From Streptosporangiaceae bacterium (GTDB taxonomy: Bacteria; Actinomycetota; Actinomycetes; Streptosporangiales; Streptosporangiaceae): a DNA stretch of 11,574 bases. Where the stretch lies: contig JASHOI010000763.1 in the NCBI GenBank assembly GCA_030041195.1, positions 1-11,574 of the forward strand. The letters are read 5' to 3'. Positions 1 through 6,406 of this stretch are shown piece after piece; position 1 is the stretch's first letter, and every line of letters starts with the position of its first letter. The notes beneath the pieces are model-generated. The model searched no databases and was not told the DNA's origin. It saw only the letters and a list, made by a program, of their open reading frames with translations. The translations under genes and the position numbers were made by a program.

Positions 1-28
1 CGGAGTACCAGGAGGGGTAAGACCCGCG

Positions 29-355
29 ATGGACGATCTGACGGAGATGCTGAAGGGCACGCTCGAGGGCTGCGTGCTGGAAGTCATCGGCAGCGAGGAG
101 ACCTACGGGTATGCCATCACGCGCCGGCTGAACGAGCTCGGCTTCGCCGACGTCGTGGAGGGGACGGTCTACACCATCTTGCTGCGATTGGAGAAGAACG
201 GGCTCGTCCAGGTGACGAAACGACCATCCGGGATAGGCCCGCCGCGCAAGTTCTATGCGCTCAACGACGCGGGACGCGAAGAACTCGCGACGTTCTGGAC
301 GAAATGGGAGTTCCTCTCATCACGAATCGACAAGCTCAGGGAGGGCGGGAGATGA
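29..355 (+). CDS. PadR family transcriptional regulator
   Basis: A 108-residue protein made almost entirely of a PadR-type winged helix. Residues 10–75 carry the family pattern: a hydrophobic first helix, a YGYAI turn near residues 26–30, the recognition region EGTVYTILLRLEKNGLV, then a wing and the KFYALNDAGREEL segment around residues 74–86. PadR proteins are dimeric repressors, often released by a small ligand or phenolic compound. There is only a short C-terminal helix (about residues 87–104), as in the compact PadR group, so no separate ligand domain is visible. The ATG follows AGGAGGGG at 10–17, a strong ribosome binding site. The stop overlaps the next start (ATGA at 352–355), so the gene is coupled to the DUF1048 genes and probably autoregulates them. 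The promoter lies before the window. The family call is confident; the target and ligand are unknown. Confidence 0.93.
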   Translation: MDDLTEMLKGTLEGCVLEVIGSEETYGYAITRRLNELGFADVVEGTVYTILLRLEKNGLVQVTKRPSGIGPPRKFYALNDAGREELATFWTKWEFLSSRIDKLREGGR

Positions 356-708
356 ACCTCTGGGAGACCATGACAGGCAGCGATCTCACCAGGGAATGGC
401 AGGCGTTCGAAGCCCGGGCCGGGGCGTTGCCGGCCGACTACCGGGCGGCGTGGGAACAGATCAAGGTTCACCTCTTCCCCTACGCGGGCTTCACCGGCCG
501 CAACCTGATGCCGATCCTCGACGGCGCGCTGGGCCTGCTCGAAGAAACAGCGGCGGACGGGCTGAGCATTCACCAGGTGCTCGGCGACGACATCAAGGGC
601 TTCTGCGCGGCGCTGGCCGACGGAGAAGGGGGCCGGAGCTATCGCGACCGGTGGCGCCAGCAGCTGAACAGGAACGTCGCAAGGAAACTGGGCCAGCTAG
701 GAGGGTGA
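352..708 (+). CDS. DUF1048 domain protein, first paralogue
   Basis: A 118-residue, probably cytosolic, all-helical protein with no signal peptide or membrane segment. It begins MNLWETMTGSDLTREW and has the DUF1048-like core ALPADYRAAWEQIKVHLF (about residues 23–40), then LMPILDGALGLLEE and LGDDIKGFCAAL, ending in a basic helix (DRWRQQLNRNVARKL). I chose the ATG at 352, not an in-frame start at 304, because 352 overlaps the PadR stop in an ATGA junction and AGGGAGGG lies 6 bases upstream. DUF1048 genes are commonly paired with a PadR gene, and this arrangement fits. The molecular function of the family is not established. The family name comes from remembered resemblance and context, not from a search. 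Confidence 0.8.
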   Translation: MNLWETMTGSDLTREWQAFEARAGALPADYRAAWEQIKVHLFPYAGFTGRNLMPILDGALGLLEETAADGLSIHQVLGDDIKGFCAALADGEGGRSYRDRWRQQLNRNVARKLGQLGG

Positions 709-709
709 C

Positions 710-985
710 GTGGCCATCCAGGACATCATCGACGGCAAGAAGCAGTGGCGGGCGCACATGGCGCGAGTCAAGGCGCTCCCGCCGGACTACCAGATCGTAT
801 ACAAGGAGATTCAGAGGTACCTCTTCAAAGTCGGTGGCGGGACCCTGCTCCCAGGCATTGTCGATTTCTTCGAGGAGGGCATCGCGGCCGGCAAGGGAGT
901 CCTGGAACTCATCGGCAACGACGTCGCTGCCTTCTGCGACGACCTGGTCAAGGACTCGCGCACCTGCGCGGACATCCACCAATAG
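710..985 (+). CDS. DUF1048 domain protein, second paralogue, short C-terminus
   Basis: A 91-residue protein with a GTG start directly after the previous stop (one base between) and AGGAGGG at 699–705. It is paralogous to the preceding protein: both have ALPxDY, an I...LF segment, a LxxxxGxD turn and FCxxL, in the same order. It lacks the basic C-terminal helix of its neighbour and stops soon after FCDDLVKDSRTCADIHQ, so it is about 15–27 residues shorter. The stretch between the LF segment and LLPGIVDFFEEG also looks contracted. This may be natural divergence or erosion of the 3' end; I saw no obvious continuation in the other two frames after the TAG. It is likely co-transcribed with the two upstream genes. 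No catalytic motif is visible and the function is unknown. Confidence 0.8.
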   Translation: MAIQDIIDGKKQWRAHMARVKALPPDYQIVYKEIQRYLFKVGGGTLLPGIVDFFEEGIAAGKGVLELIGNDVAAFCDDLVKDSRTCADIHQ

Positions 986-1068
986 CAAATGAATCTCGTT
1001 GCTGCACTTTGCTGCTGGACCAAAAACAGTAGCGGCCGATTTATGGCCAGAATTAGTCCTTGACCTGC

Positions 1069-1143
<75 letters not shown>

Positions 1144-1156
1144 TTAATGCATACCT

Positions 1157-1162
1157 ATTCTA
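1157..1162 (-). promoter_or_regulatory. possible -10 box for tRNA-Ala
   Basis: TAGAAT on the minus strand matches 5 of 6 bases of the -10 consensus and would start a transcript about 7 bases before the mature tRNA. I find no good -35 hexamer 16–18 bases further up (TTGTGA at 1171–1176 is only 8 bases away), so this is a weak call. Confidence 0.3.
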
Positions 1163-1286
1163 ACCAGCCGTCACAACTACCGGCGGCGCTCGCAGCCGCG
1201 ACGCGCACCGGCAGGCCGCAAGGCCACGTCAGTGTACAAGACCGCCCGAGGCGAACGCATCCGGAGCGACTGCCGGCCGGCATCGA

Positions 1287-1988
1287 TCAGCTCGCCGCGG
1301 CCTCTTCATCCGGTCCGGCCGCGAGCACTGGCACCGGCTCGGGGGCCAGGTCTGGCAGCTGGCCGACGTTGTGCTCCAGCAGCCGCCAGTTCCCCCACCG
1401 CTGGCCCAGAACGGACCACGAGCAGTTGCCGAGCGGGCCGAGGACCCGGGTGCGCTCCGGAAGGCCGAGCAGCCGGGAAATGCCGAGGTTGATCGCCGCC
1501 CCATGGCTGACGATGACCGCCAGCGACCCGTCCAGGCCTTCGGCGATCCGCTGCAACACCGCAGCCACCCGGTCGGACACGGTGCTGACCGGCTCGCCGT
1601 CCGGGGGGTTCCACTGCGCGTACGACTCGGGGTAGCCCTCGCGGATCTCCCGGTCGGTCAGTCCTTCCCATGCGCCGCCGCCACGCTCGCGCAGGTCCTT
1701 CTCGAGCTGCACCGGCAGCCCGGTGAGTCTGCCCAGGTAATCGGCGGTCTCGGCGGCGCGGGCGAGGTCGGAGGAAAAAATGGCGTCCGGGTGCATGGCA
1801 GCCAGGTAACGGGCGGAGTCACGGGCCTGCTCGTGCCCGGTCTGGTCCAGCGAGATGTTGCTGTGGCCCTGGAACCGGCGCTCGGCGTTCCACGCCGTCT
1901 GGCCGTGCCGCCAGAGCACGAGCCTGCTCGCCGGCCCCGCGGCGCGATCAGGCCCGACGCCCGTGGCGCCGGGCTCACGACCCGCCAT
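1287..1988 (-). CDS. histidine phosphatase family protein (gpgP-position orthologue)
   Basis: A 233-residue phosphoglycerate-mutase-like phosphatase. The phosphohistidine motif LWRHGQTAWN has RHG at residues 27–29. The proposed acid is E101 in DLRERGGGAWEG, and the second histidine is H162 in VIVSHGAAINLG. FSSDLARAAETA is also typical. The enzyme should hydrolyse a phosphomonoester through a phosphohistidine intermediate in the cytosol. It lies 2 bases downstream of rsfS and behind nadD, the place occupied in Mycobacterium tuberculosis by the glucosyl-3-phosphoglycerate phosphatase GpgP. That suggests, but does not prove, a role in methylglucose lipopolysaccharide or glucosylglycerate synthesis. 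A general or PhoE-like phosphatase is the alternative. The ATG at 1988 gives a roughly 20-residue Gly/Ala-rich N-terminal extension with no strong ribosome binding site, so translation may depend on coupling to rsfS. The Ala/Glu-rich C-terminus is probably disordered. Confidence 0.92.
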   Translation of the reverse strand: MAGREPGATGVGPDRAAGPASRLVLWRHGQTAWNAERRFQGHSNISLDQTGHEQARDSARYLAAMHPDAIFSSDLARAAETADYLGRLTGLPVQLEKDLRERGGGAWEGLTDREIREGYPESYAQWNPPDGEPVSTVSDRVAAVLQRIAEGLDGSLAVIVSHGAAINLGISRLLGLPERTRVLGPLGNCSWSVLGQRWGNWRLLEHNVGQLPDLAPEPVPVLAAGPDEEAAAS

Positions 1989-1990
1989 GC

Positions 1991-2398
1991 TCAGCGCTGC
2001 CCGTTGCCGGGGGAATCCGGCCGACGCGCCCCGGCGATGGCGGGCTCGGGCAGCGGTATCTGCGGGCAGTCCTTCCAGAGCCGTTCGAGCGCGTAGAACA
2101 CGCGCTCATCGGCGTGCTGCACGTGGATGACCACGTCGATGTAGTCGAGCAGCACCCAGCGTCCTTCACGCTCGCCCTCGCGGCGCACCGGCTTCGCGCC
2201 TACCCGGCGCAGCTTCTCCTCGATCTCGTCAACGATCGACCTGACCTGGCGGTCGTTCGATGCGGAGCACAGCAGGAAAGCGTCCGTGATTACGAGCTGG
2301 TCGCTGACGTCGTAGGCAATGATGTCTGTTGCGAGCTTGTCCGCCGCTGCCGCAGCGGCGATCTCCACGAGCTCGACGGCCCTTTGGGTGGCTGTCAC
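1991..2398 (-). CDS. rsfS: ribosome silencing factor RsfS
   Basis: A 135-residue protein of the RsfS/Iojap family, which binds ribosomal protein L14 on the 50S subunit and blocks joining with 30S during starvation. The family signature is clear: ELVEIAAAAAADKLATDIIAYDVSD (read as two adjoining blocks, residues 9–33), then LVITDAFLLCSASNDRQV and, near the C-terminus, WVLLDYIDVVIHVQ. A tail of about 25 residues rich in Pro/Arg follows the core. The start is GTG at 2398; GAGGAGG lies 13 bases upstream, rather far but the only good site. It follows nadD by 111 bases and ends 2 bases before the phosphatase start, so the three genes probably share a transcript. The nadD–rsfS pairing is widely conserved in bacteria. 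Confidence 0.96.
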   Translation of the reverse strand: MTATQRAVELVEIAAAAAADKLATDIIAYDVSDQLVITDAFLLCSASNDRQVRSIVDEIEEKLRRVGAKPVRREGEREGRWVLLDYIDVVIHVQHADERVFYALERLWKDCPQIPLPEPAIAGARRPDSPGNGQR

Positions 2399-2509
2399 GT
2401 GTGCTGCTCGTCCTCCTCAAACTTCCAGCCCTAGCCTCTACCATCGCACATCAGCACGCGACGTGGCACGACGCAGTTCAGGCTATCCGGCAATCGCGCA
2501 TGATCCGAC

Positions 2510-3157
2510 TCAGCCGCGCCATCCGGCAGCGTCCGCTTTCCGGTAGAGCGCCCGCTTGGAGATGTACTGCACGATTCCGTCCGGGACCAGGTACCAGATG
2601 GGCTCCCCGGCCTCGACCCGCTGCCGGCATGTGGTCGACGAGATCGCCAGCGCCGGGATCTCGATCAGGCTGACCCGGTCGTCAGGCAGGCCAGCCCCGC
2701 TCAGGCGGTGGCCGGGCCGGGTGCAGCCGACGAAATGCGCCAGCTTGAAGAGTTCGTCCGCATCCTGCCAGGTCATGATCTGCTGCAGCGCGTCCGCGCC
2801 GGTGATGAAGAAGAACTCCGTGTCCGGCCCGCGAGTCGCCCGCAGGTCGCGGAGCGTGTCAATGGTGTACGTGGGCCCGGGACGGTCGATGTCCACCCGG
2901 CTGACCGAGAACCGCGGGTTTGAGGCGGTTGCGATCACGGTCATCAGGTAGCGGTCCTCCGACGGGGAAACCAGGCGGCCCTCCTTCTGCCACGGTTGCC
3001 CGGTCGGCACGAAGATCACTTCGTCCAGCGCGAAGAAGTGCCCGACCTCGCTCGCCGCCACCAGGTGCCCGTGATGGATGGGGTCGAACGTGCCGCCCAT
3101 CACTCCGATCCGCCCGGCGGCGTGCCCTATCCGCGCAGCGGTCTGCCCGTCGTCCAT
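2510..3157 (-). CDS. nadD: nicotinate-nucleotide adenylyltransferase NadD
   Basis: A 215-residue nucleotidyltransferase that adenylates nicotinate mononucleotide with ATP to give deamido-NAD and pyrophosphate, the penultimate step of NAD synthesis. It shows the [12 protein letters not shown] nucleotide-binding motif (residues 21–32), the [10 protein letters not shown] segment, [13 protein letters not shown] in the middle and the C-terminal ISSTTCR (ISSTxxR) motif. The length is normal apart from about 16 extra N-terminal residues. No ribosome binding site precedes the ATG at 3157. Instead TAGAGT ends 6 bases before it, so transcription probably starts at the A of ATG (leaderless), which supports this start. 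It is first in a nadD–rsfS–phosphatase unit. An inverted repeat upstream (3179–3212) may be an operator. Confidence 0.96.
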   Translation of the reverse strand: MDDGQTAARIGHAAGRIGVMGGTFDPIHHGHLVAASEVGHFFALDEVIFVPTGQPWQKEGRLVSPSEDRYLMTVIATASNPRFSVSRVDIDRPGPTYTIDTLRDLRATRGPDTEFFFITGADALQQIMTWQDADELFKLAHFVGCTRPGHRLSGAGLPDDRVSLIEIPALAISSTTCRQRVEAGEPIWYLVPDGIVQYISKRALYRKADAAGWRG

Positions 3158-3163
3158 GAAGTG

Positions 3164-3169
3164 ACTCTA
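3164..3169 (-). promoter_or_regulatory. -10 element of a probable leaderless nadD promoter
   Basis: On the minus strand TAGAGT fits TAnnnT and is separated from the nadD ATG by exactly 6 bases, so +1 falls on the A of the start codon. This spacing is the hallmark of actinobacterial leaderless genes and explains the missing ribosome binding site. The -35 region shows no clear TTGnnn, which could mean activator dependence. Confidence 0.55.
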
Positions 3170-3178
3170 GATGCAAGC

Positions 3179-3212
3179 TCCGACAGCGATCGCTAGCTCC
3201 CTAAATGTCGGA
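3179..3212. promoter_or_regulatory. inverted repeat over the nadD -35 region, candidate operator
   Basis: Perfect 7-bp arms TCCGACA (3179–3185) and TGTCGGA (3206–3212) flank a 10-bp palindrome AGCGATCGCT (3185–3194). Relative to the inferred nadD start at 3157 this spans about -22 to -55. Because the inferred transcript is leaderless, the repeat is not in the RNA, so a DNA-binding regulator is more likely than an RNA element. No regulator for it is encoded nearby. Confidence 0.4.
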
Positions 3213-3302
3213 TCTGCGTCCGGGTGATCTGTTGACCGACGCCGATCGCCAGCACGACGACCCCGGGTCGAGCGCCACCTGGCTGCCGGCCGACGCTCCT
3301 TG

Positions 3303-4640
3303 CTAGGCGAGGCCGGGCAGTGGGGGCTCGCCGTCCGCCCACCGGCGCAGCCGTACCGCCTTGCCAACTTCACTGCGCGGGATGGTCCCAGCCTCGAGCA
3401 CCCGCACGGTCACACCGACGCCGAGCTGCTCGCGCAGCCGCGACTCGAGTTCCTCGGCGGGCGGCATCGGGGCGGAGCTATACGTTCCAGGCTCTATGCA
3501 GGCGAGGAGGCGCGACGGGATCTCGCGCTCGTCAACGACGAGAAGGTAATCGGGGGCGATGGCGGGATCGGTGAGCAGCACCCGCTCCACCTCGCTCGGG
3601 TAGACGTTCACGCCCCTGATCACGAGCATGTCGTCCCGGCGGCCGGTGATCTTGCTCATCTTCACCAGGGTCCGGCCGCAGGCGCAGGTGCCGCGGCGCA
3701 GCGTCGCGATGTCGCCGGTCCGGTACCGCAGCAGCGGCAGCGCCTCCTTGGTGACCGTGCTGAACACCAGCTCGCCCGGCGTCCCGTCCGGCGCCGGCTG
3801 GCCGGTGGCCGCGTCGACGGTCTCGACCAGGAAGTGGTCCTCGTTGACGTGCAGCCCGTCGGCGGCCACCACGCACTCCGCGGCAACGCCGGGGCCGATG
3901 ACCTCGGACAGTCCGTAGATGTCCAGGGCGCGCAGGCCGAGCAGTTCCTCGATCCTGCCGCGCATGGCGTCGGTCCAGGGTTCGGCACCGAACAGGCCCG
4001 CGGACAGCCGCAGCCCCTTGCCGGGCCCGAGGCCGGCCTCGGCCAGCGCCTCGCCGAGCCGGATCGCGTACGAGGGCGTGCAGGTCAGGATGTCCGGCTG
4101 CAGGTCGCGGAGCAGGGTCACCTGGCGGGCGGTCATCCCGCCGGAGACCGGCAGCACGGTGGCGCCGAGCTCGATCGCGCCCTGGTGGATGCCGAGCCCA
4201 CCGGTGAACAGGCCGTAGCCGTAGGCGTTGTGCACGAGGCTGGCCGGCCCGGCGCCGGCCGCCGCCAGCGCTCTGGCGCACACCCGCGCCCACAGCTTCA
4301 GGTCGGCGCGGGTGTAGCCGACCAGCGTGGGCCGTCCCCCGGTGCCGCTGGAGCCGTGCAGCGCCACGACCTCCTCCGGAGGGACCGCGAACATCCCGAA
4401 CGGATAGCCGCGCCACAGGTCGTCCTTGGTGGTCATCGGCAGCCGGGGCAGGTCCGCGAGCGTGACGTCGGCGCCGCCGGCGACGCCCGCGGCCTTGAGC
4501 CGCCCCGCCTGAACCCCGTCGGCTGCGATCAGCCGGTCGATCATGCCGCGCAGCCGGCTCTGCTGCAGCTCGGCGAGTTGCTCGGCCGGCATTGACTCGG
4601 CCTCAGGCTCGAACATGGGCACTGCTTGCTCGTCGGTCAT
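3303..4640 (-). CDS. PaaK-type acyl-CoA ligase (phenylacetate–CoA ligase family)
   Basis: A 445-residue adenylate-forming enzyme: ATP, a carboxylic acid and CoA give an acyl-CoA through an acyl-adenylate. Visible motifs, numbered from the chosen start, are the phosphate-binding loop SSGTGGRPT (97–105), HNAYGYGLFTGGLG (about 137–150), SGGMTARQ, IYGLSE (241–246), RYRTGD (305–310), a CxCGRT pair (about 319–324), GRRDDMLVIRGVNVYPSE (333–350) and the C-terminal GK lysine (427). The usual lysine of the phosphate loop is arginine here. The common VPFY segment near the N-terminus of PaaK is not recognisable. No other phenylacetate-catabolism genes are near, so the substrate is uncertain; an aryl or fatty acid is possible. 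I chose the ATG at 4640 (GAGAGAA upstream) over an in-frame ATG at 4682 because the family starts close to FEPEAE. Confidence 0.88.
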   Translation of the reverse strand: MTDEQAVPMFEPEAESMPAEQLAELQQSRLRGMIDRLIAADGVQAGRLKAAGVAGGADVTLADLPRLPMTTKDDLWRGYPFGMFAVPPEEVVALHGSSGTGGRPTLVGYTRADLKLWARVCARALAAAGAGPASLVHNAYGYGLFTGGLGIHQGAIELGATVLPVSGGMTARQVTLLRDLQPDILTCTPSYAIRLGEALAEAGLGPGKGLRLSAGLFGAEPWTDAMRGRIEELLGLRALDIYGLSEVIGPGVAAECVVAADGLHVNEDHFLVETVDAATGQPAPDGTPGELVFSTVTKEALPLLRYRTGDIATLRRGTCACGRTLVKMSKITGRRDDMLVIRGVNVYPSEVERVLLTDPAIAPDYLLVVDEREIPSRLLACIEPGTYSSAPMPPAEELESRLREQLGVGVTVRVLEAGTIPRSEVGKAVRLRRWADGEPPLPGLA

Positions 4641-4702
4641 GCTTGATTCTCTCGCGCCGGCCGCCCGCGCCCAGCGCCTCATTGGTGTGGTGGGTCCCCC
4701 GC

Positions 4703-4721
4703 TGCTGTAACAACGACAGCA
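4703..4721. promoter_or_regulatory. inverted repeat in the paaK-like/M48 divergent intergenic region
   Basis: TGCTGT (4703–4708) and ACAGCA (4716–4721) are perfect 6-bp arms separated by 7 bases. The centre is about 72 bases upstream of the ligase start and about 123 bases upstream of the protease start. A further 8-bp palindrome TTGATCAA lies at 4730–4737. The spacing suits a dimeric regulator such as a TetR or MarR protein, but none is encoded beside it. Confidence 0.3.
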
Positions 4722-4822
4722 AGCTTCCCTTGATCAACGTCGGGCGCGGGCTTTGGGGCACTTGACATCGCGTTCCGGCACGCCGCCGGGGCAACGGGAT
4801 CGAGATATTGCGCGTTTGGCCA

Positions 4823-4828
4823 TACGAT
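4823..4828 (+). promoter_or_regulatory. -10 element of a probable leaderless M48 promoter
   Basis: TACGAT (TAnnnT) ends 6 bases before the ATG at 4835, which places +1 on the A of the start codon. No ribosome binding site is present between them. There is no convincing -35 at the matching distance; a perfect TTGACA at 4762–4767 is too far away (55 bases). Confidence 0.55.
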
Positions 4829-4834
4829 GGGCCC

Positions 4835-5863
4835 ATGACCTCTGTGCCCGACCGCTCCCGGGTGCGTCTACCCGGTATCAGTTCCCGCGCCTACGAACAT
4901 CCGGCCGACCGCTCCGCCCTGGTGGCGCTGCGGAAGCTGTCCGGGTTCGACACTCTGCTCCGCCGCCTGGCCGGGCTGTTCAACGACCGCAGCCTGCGGC
5001 TGATGTTCCTCGCCAGTTCCGTGCGCGCGTCCGAGCAGCAGTTCCCGCAGCTGTACCAGTCCATGCTGGATGGCTGCTACATCCTGGACCTGCCGACGGT
5101 GCCCGAGTTGTTCATCACCCAGAACCCGCTCGTCAACGCGATGACTCTGGGCGCCGACAAGCCGTTCATGGTGATCACCACCGGCATGGTCGACCTGATG
5201 GACCCCGAGGAGATGCGGTTCGTGATCGGGCACGAGCTCGGTCACGTTCTCTCCGGGCACGCGGTGTACCGCACGATGCTGTACCACCTCCTCAACCTGG
5301 TCACGCGGATCGCCTGGCTGCCGATCGTGCTCCCGGCCAAGGGCATCATCTGGGCGCTCGAGGAGTGGTACCGCAAGTCCGAGCTGTCCTGCGACCGCGC
5401 GGGCCTGCTCGCTGGCCAGGACGTCGAGGCCGCGCGCCGCGCGCTGATGAAGACGGCTGGCGGGTCCCGGCTGGTCGAGTTCAACTCGGACGCGTTCCAC
5501 CAGCAGGCGCGCGAGTACGACGCCGTTCCCGACGTCCGTGAGGGCCTGCTGAAGCTGCTGCAGCTGCAGGGCACCACGCACCCGTTCGCGGTGATCCGGT
5601 TCGCCGAGCTGGACCGCTGGGCCGCCGAGGGCGAGTACAGCAGCATCCTGGCGGGCAACTACCCGCGCCGGGAGGACGACTCCGACGCCTCGGTCGGCGA
5701 CGAGTTCAAGGCGGCCGCCAAGTCCTACCAGGACTCGTGGAGCCGGTCGGCTGACCCGCTGATCGGCGCGGTCCGCGGGGTGGCCGAGACCGCGGCCGGT
5801 GCCGGGCAGCGGCTGTTCGGCGGCCTCGGCGGCCGCCGGGACGACGACAGCGACAGCAACTAA
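4835..5863 (+). CDS. M48 family zinc metallopeptidase
   Basis: A 342-residue peptidase of the M48 (HtpX/Ste24-like) group. The zinc site is HELGH at residues 133–137, with the third ligand probably E183 in the KSELSCDRAG segment and the supporting D187. Upstream is the conserved block FITQNPLVNAMTLG (about 93–106) and FMVITTGMVDLM. A hydrophobic stretch (about 152–175) could be a membrane segment or an amphipathic helix. There is no N-terminal signal peptide. The C-terminal 70 residues are Asp/Gly-rich and probably flexible. The role may be quality control of membrane or misfolded proteins, inferred from the family only. I chose the ATG at 4835 over TTG at 4808 because of the leaderless promoter. 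It is a lone plus-strand gene between minus-strand neighbours, divergent from the ligase and convergent with helD. Confidence 0.92.
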   Translation: MTSVPDRSRVRLPGISSRAYEHPADRSALVALRKLSGFDTLLRRLAGLFNDRSLRLMFLASSVRASEQQFPQLYQSMLDGCYILDLPTVPELFITQNPLVNAMTLGADKPFMVITTGMVDLMDPEEMRFVIGHELGHVLSGHAVYRTMLYHLLNLVTRIAWLPIVLPAKGIIWALEEWYRKSELSCDRAGLLAGQDVEAARRALMKTAGGSRLVEFNSDAFHQQAREYDAVPDVREGLLKLLQLQGTTHPFAVIRFAELDRWAAEGEYSSILAGNYPRREDDSDASVGDEFKAAAKSYQDSWSRSADPLIGAVRGVAETAAGAGQRLFGGLGGRRDDDSDSN

Positions 5864-5890
5864 CCGACCGCTGCCGGCCCGTCCGGGGTG

Positions 5891-5925
5891 GGCCCGCGCT
5901 CGCATGGCTGCACGGCGCGCGGGCC
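5891..5925 (+). terminator. GC-rich hairpin after the M48 gene, likely terminator
   Basis: Perfect 9-bp arms GGCCCGCGC (5891–5899) and GCGCGGGCC (5917–5925) with a 17-base loop lie 28 bases past the M48 stop. No U-tract follows. GC-rich hairpins without a U-tract are common gene ends in actinobacteria, so termination or 3'-end protection is the likely role. Confidence 0.45.
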
Positions 5926-5953
5926 AGACTCCGGCCCCCGGTATTCCACGGGT

Positions 5954-6028
5954 TGTGGACGAGTCTGTGGATAGCCCGGTGGAAATGGTGCTGAGCGCGG
6001 GGGATAACTAAAGGTGTCCTGTGGATGG
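5954..6028. promoter_or_regulatory. cluster of three DnaA-box-like sites
   Basis: TGTGGACGA (5954–5962), TGTGGATAG (5966–5974) and TGTGGATGG (6020–6028) lie in the same orientation. On the minus strand they read TCGTCCACA, CTATCCACA and CCATCCACA, differing at one, one and two positions from TTGTCCACA or TTATCCACA. The first two start 12 bases apart. There is no dnaA or dnaN here, so this is not oriC. It could titrate DnaA or regulate a neighbour, or be chance. Confidence 0.35.
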
Positions 6029-6097
6029 CCAAAGAATCTTGAAATAGCTTCGGCAAACCTCTTGTGCCAGGTCACGCTCTGGCTGTAGAAATTCACT

Positions 6098-6296
6098 CAC
6101 CACCAAAGACGGGTGCCGATCCCGGGGGCAACTCCAGGAAACGGCCGGGGAGCCGGGTGACCGGAACCGCGGGCGGGCGCCCGGTAGCGGTGGCGGCCAG
6201 GCAGTGCGGGGCAGCCGAGCAATCGGTTCGCCGAGCGCAGCAGGGCCGAGCGAGGCCCCTAGAGCTCATACCTGTAGGGGCCTCGTCTCATTTTCG
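6098..6296 (+). ncRNA. candidate structured RNA of about 200 nt, unassigned
   Basis: A tentative transcript. A weak promoter-like pair TTGTGC (6062–6067) and TAGAAA (6086–6091), 18 bases apart, would start RNA near 6098. The segment contains a CCGG hairpin closed by the GNRA loop GTGA (6153–6164), a 6-bp hairpin with the GNRA loop GCAA (6213–6228) and three copies of GCCGAGC (starting at 6214, 6230 and 6245), and it ends in the strong stem at 6251–6285. I compared it mentally with cobalamin, TPP, FMN, SAM and c-di-AMP riboswitches, RNase P RNA and tmRNA and found no convincing match. No plus-strand gene follows, so a free-standing RNA is likelier than a leader. Confidence 0.28.
6251..6296 (+). 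terminator. 11-bp perfect stem with short U-rich tail
   Basis: CGAGGCCCCTA (6251–6261) and TAGGGGCCTCG (6275–6285) are perfect arms around a 13-base loop, followed by TCTCATTTTC. This looks like an intrinsic terminator reading on the plus strand. It is about 390 bases beyond the M48 stop, so it more likely ends a separate transcript. On the minus strand it has no U-tract but could still slow read-through from helD. Confidence 0.5.
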
Positions 6297-6359
6297 GATC
6301 ACCCGCGCGCTTGGCGTGGCTGGCCCCGAGCCGCCCATCCTCTGGGCCTCCGGTCCGGT

Positions 6360-6406
6360 CATTGGGGCGGTTTCTCAGTCAATACGACTGACAGAATCAC
6401 CCAATG
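6360..6406. repeat. 47-base imperfect dyad downstream of helD
   Basis: All arms are centred on 6383: CATTGGG (6360–6366) with CCCAATG (6400–6406), TTT (6371–6373) with AGA (6393–6395, one G·U), and TCAGTC (6375–6380) with GACTGA (6386–6391) around the 5-base loop AATAC. That is 16 pairs with two internal mismatched patches. It lies 54 bases beyond the helD stop. It may act as a 3'-end structure for helD or as a protein-binding site. Confidence 0.45.

Noticed and set aside
1214..1225. GGCC-GCAA-GGCC hairpin after the phosphatase gene as a terminator
   Set aside because: The stem is only 4 bp with no U-tract; it is too weak to call.
3300..4595. Long plus-strand open frame (431 codons) opposite the CoA ligase
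   Set aside because: It is antisense to a protein with full family motifs, its composition is Arg/Gly/His-rich and it has no ribosome binding site.
4762..4767. Perfect TTGACA as the -35 of the M48 gene
   Set aside because: The -10 used by the M48 gene is 55 bases away and no TAnnnT lies 16–19 bases downstream of the hexamer.
5954..6028. Chromosome origin oriC
   Set aside because: There are only three imperfect DnaA boxes, no AT-rich unwinding region, and no dnaA or dnaN nearby.
5860..6096. Minus-strand frame of 78 codons with a GTG start in the large gap
   Set aside because: It overlaps the DnaA-box-like sites and hairpins, lacks G/C bias at third positions near its start, and overlaps the M48 stop.
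6098..6240. Cobalamin or c-di-AMP riboswitch
   Set aside because: Some G/C-rich blocks look superficially similar, but the conserved boxes are missing and no gene follows on that strand.
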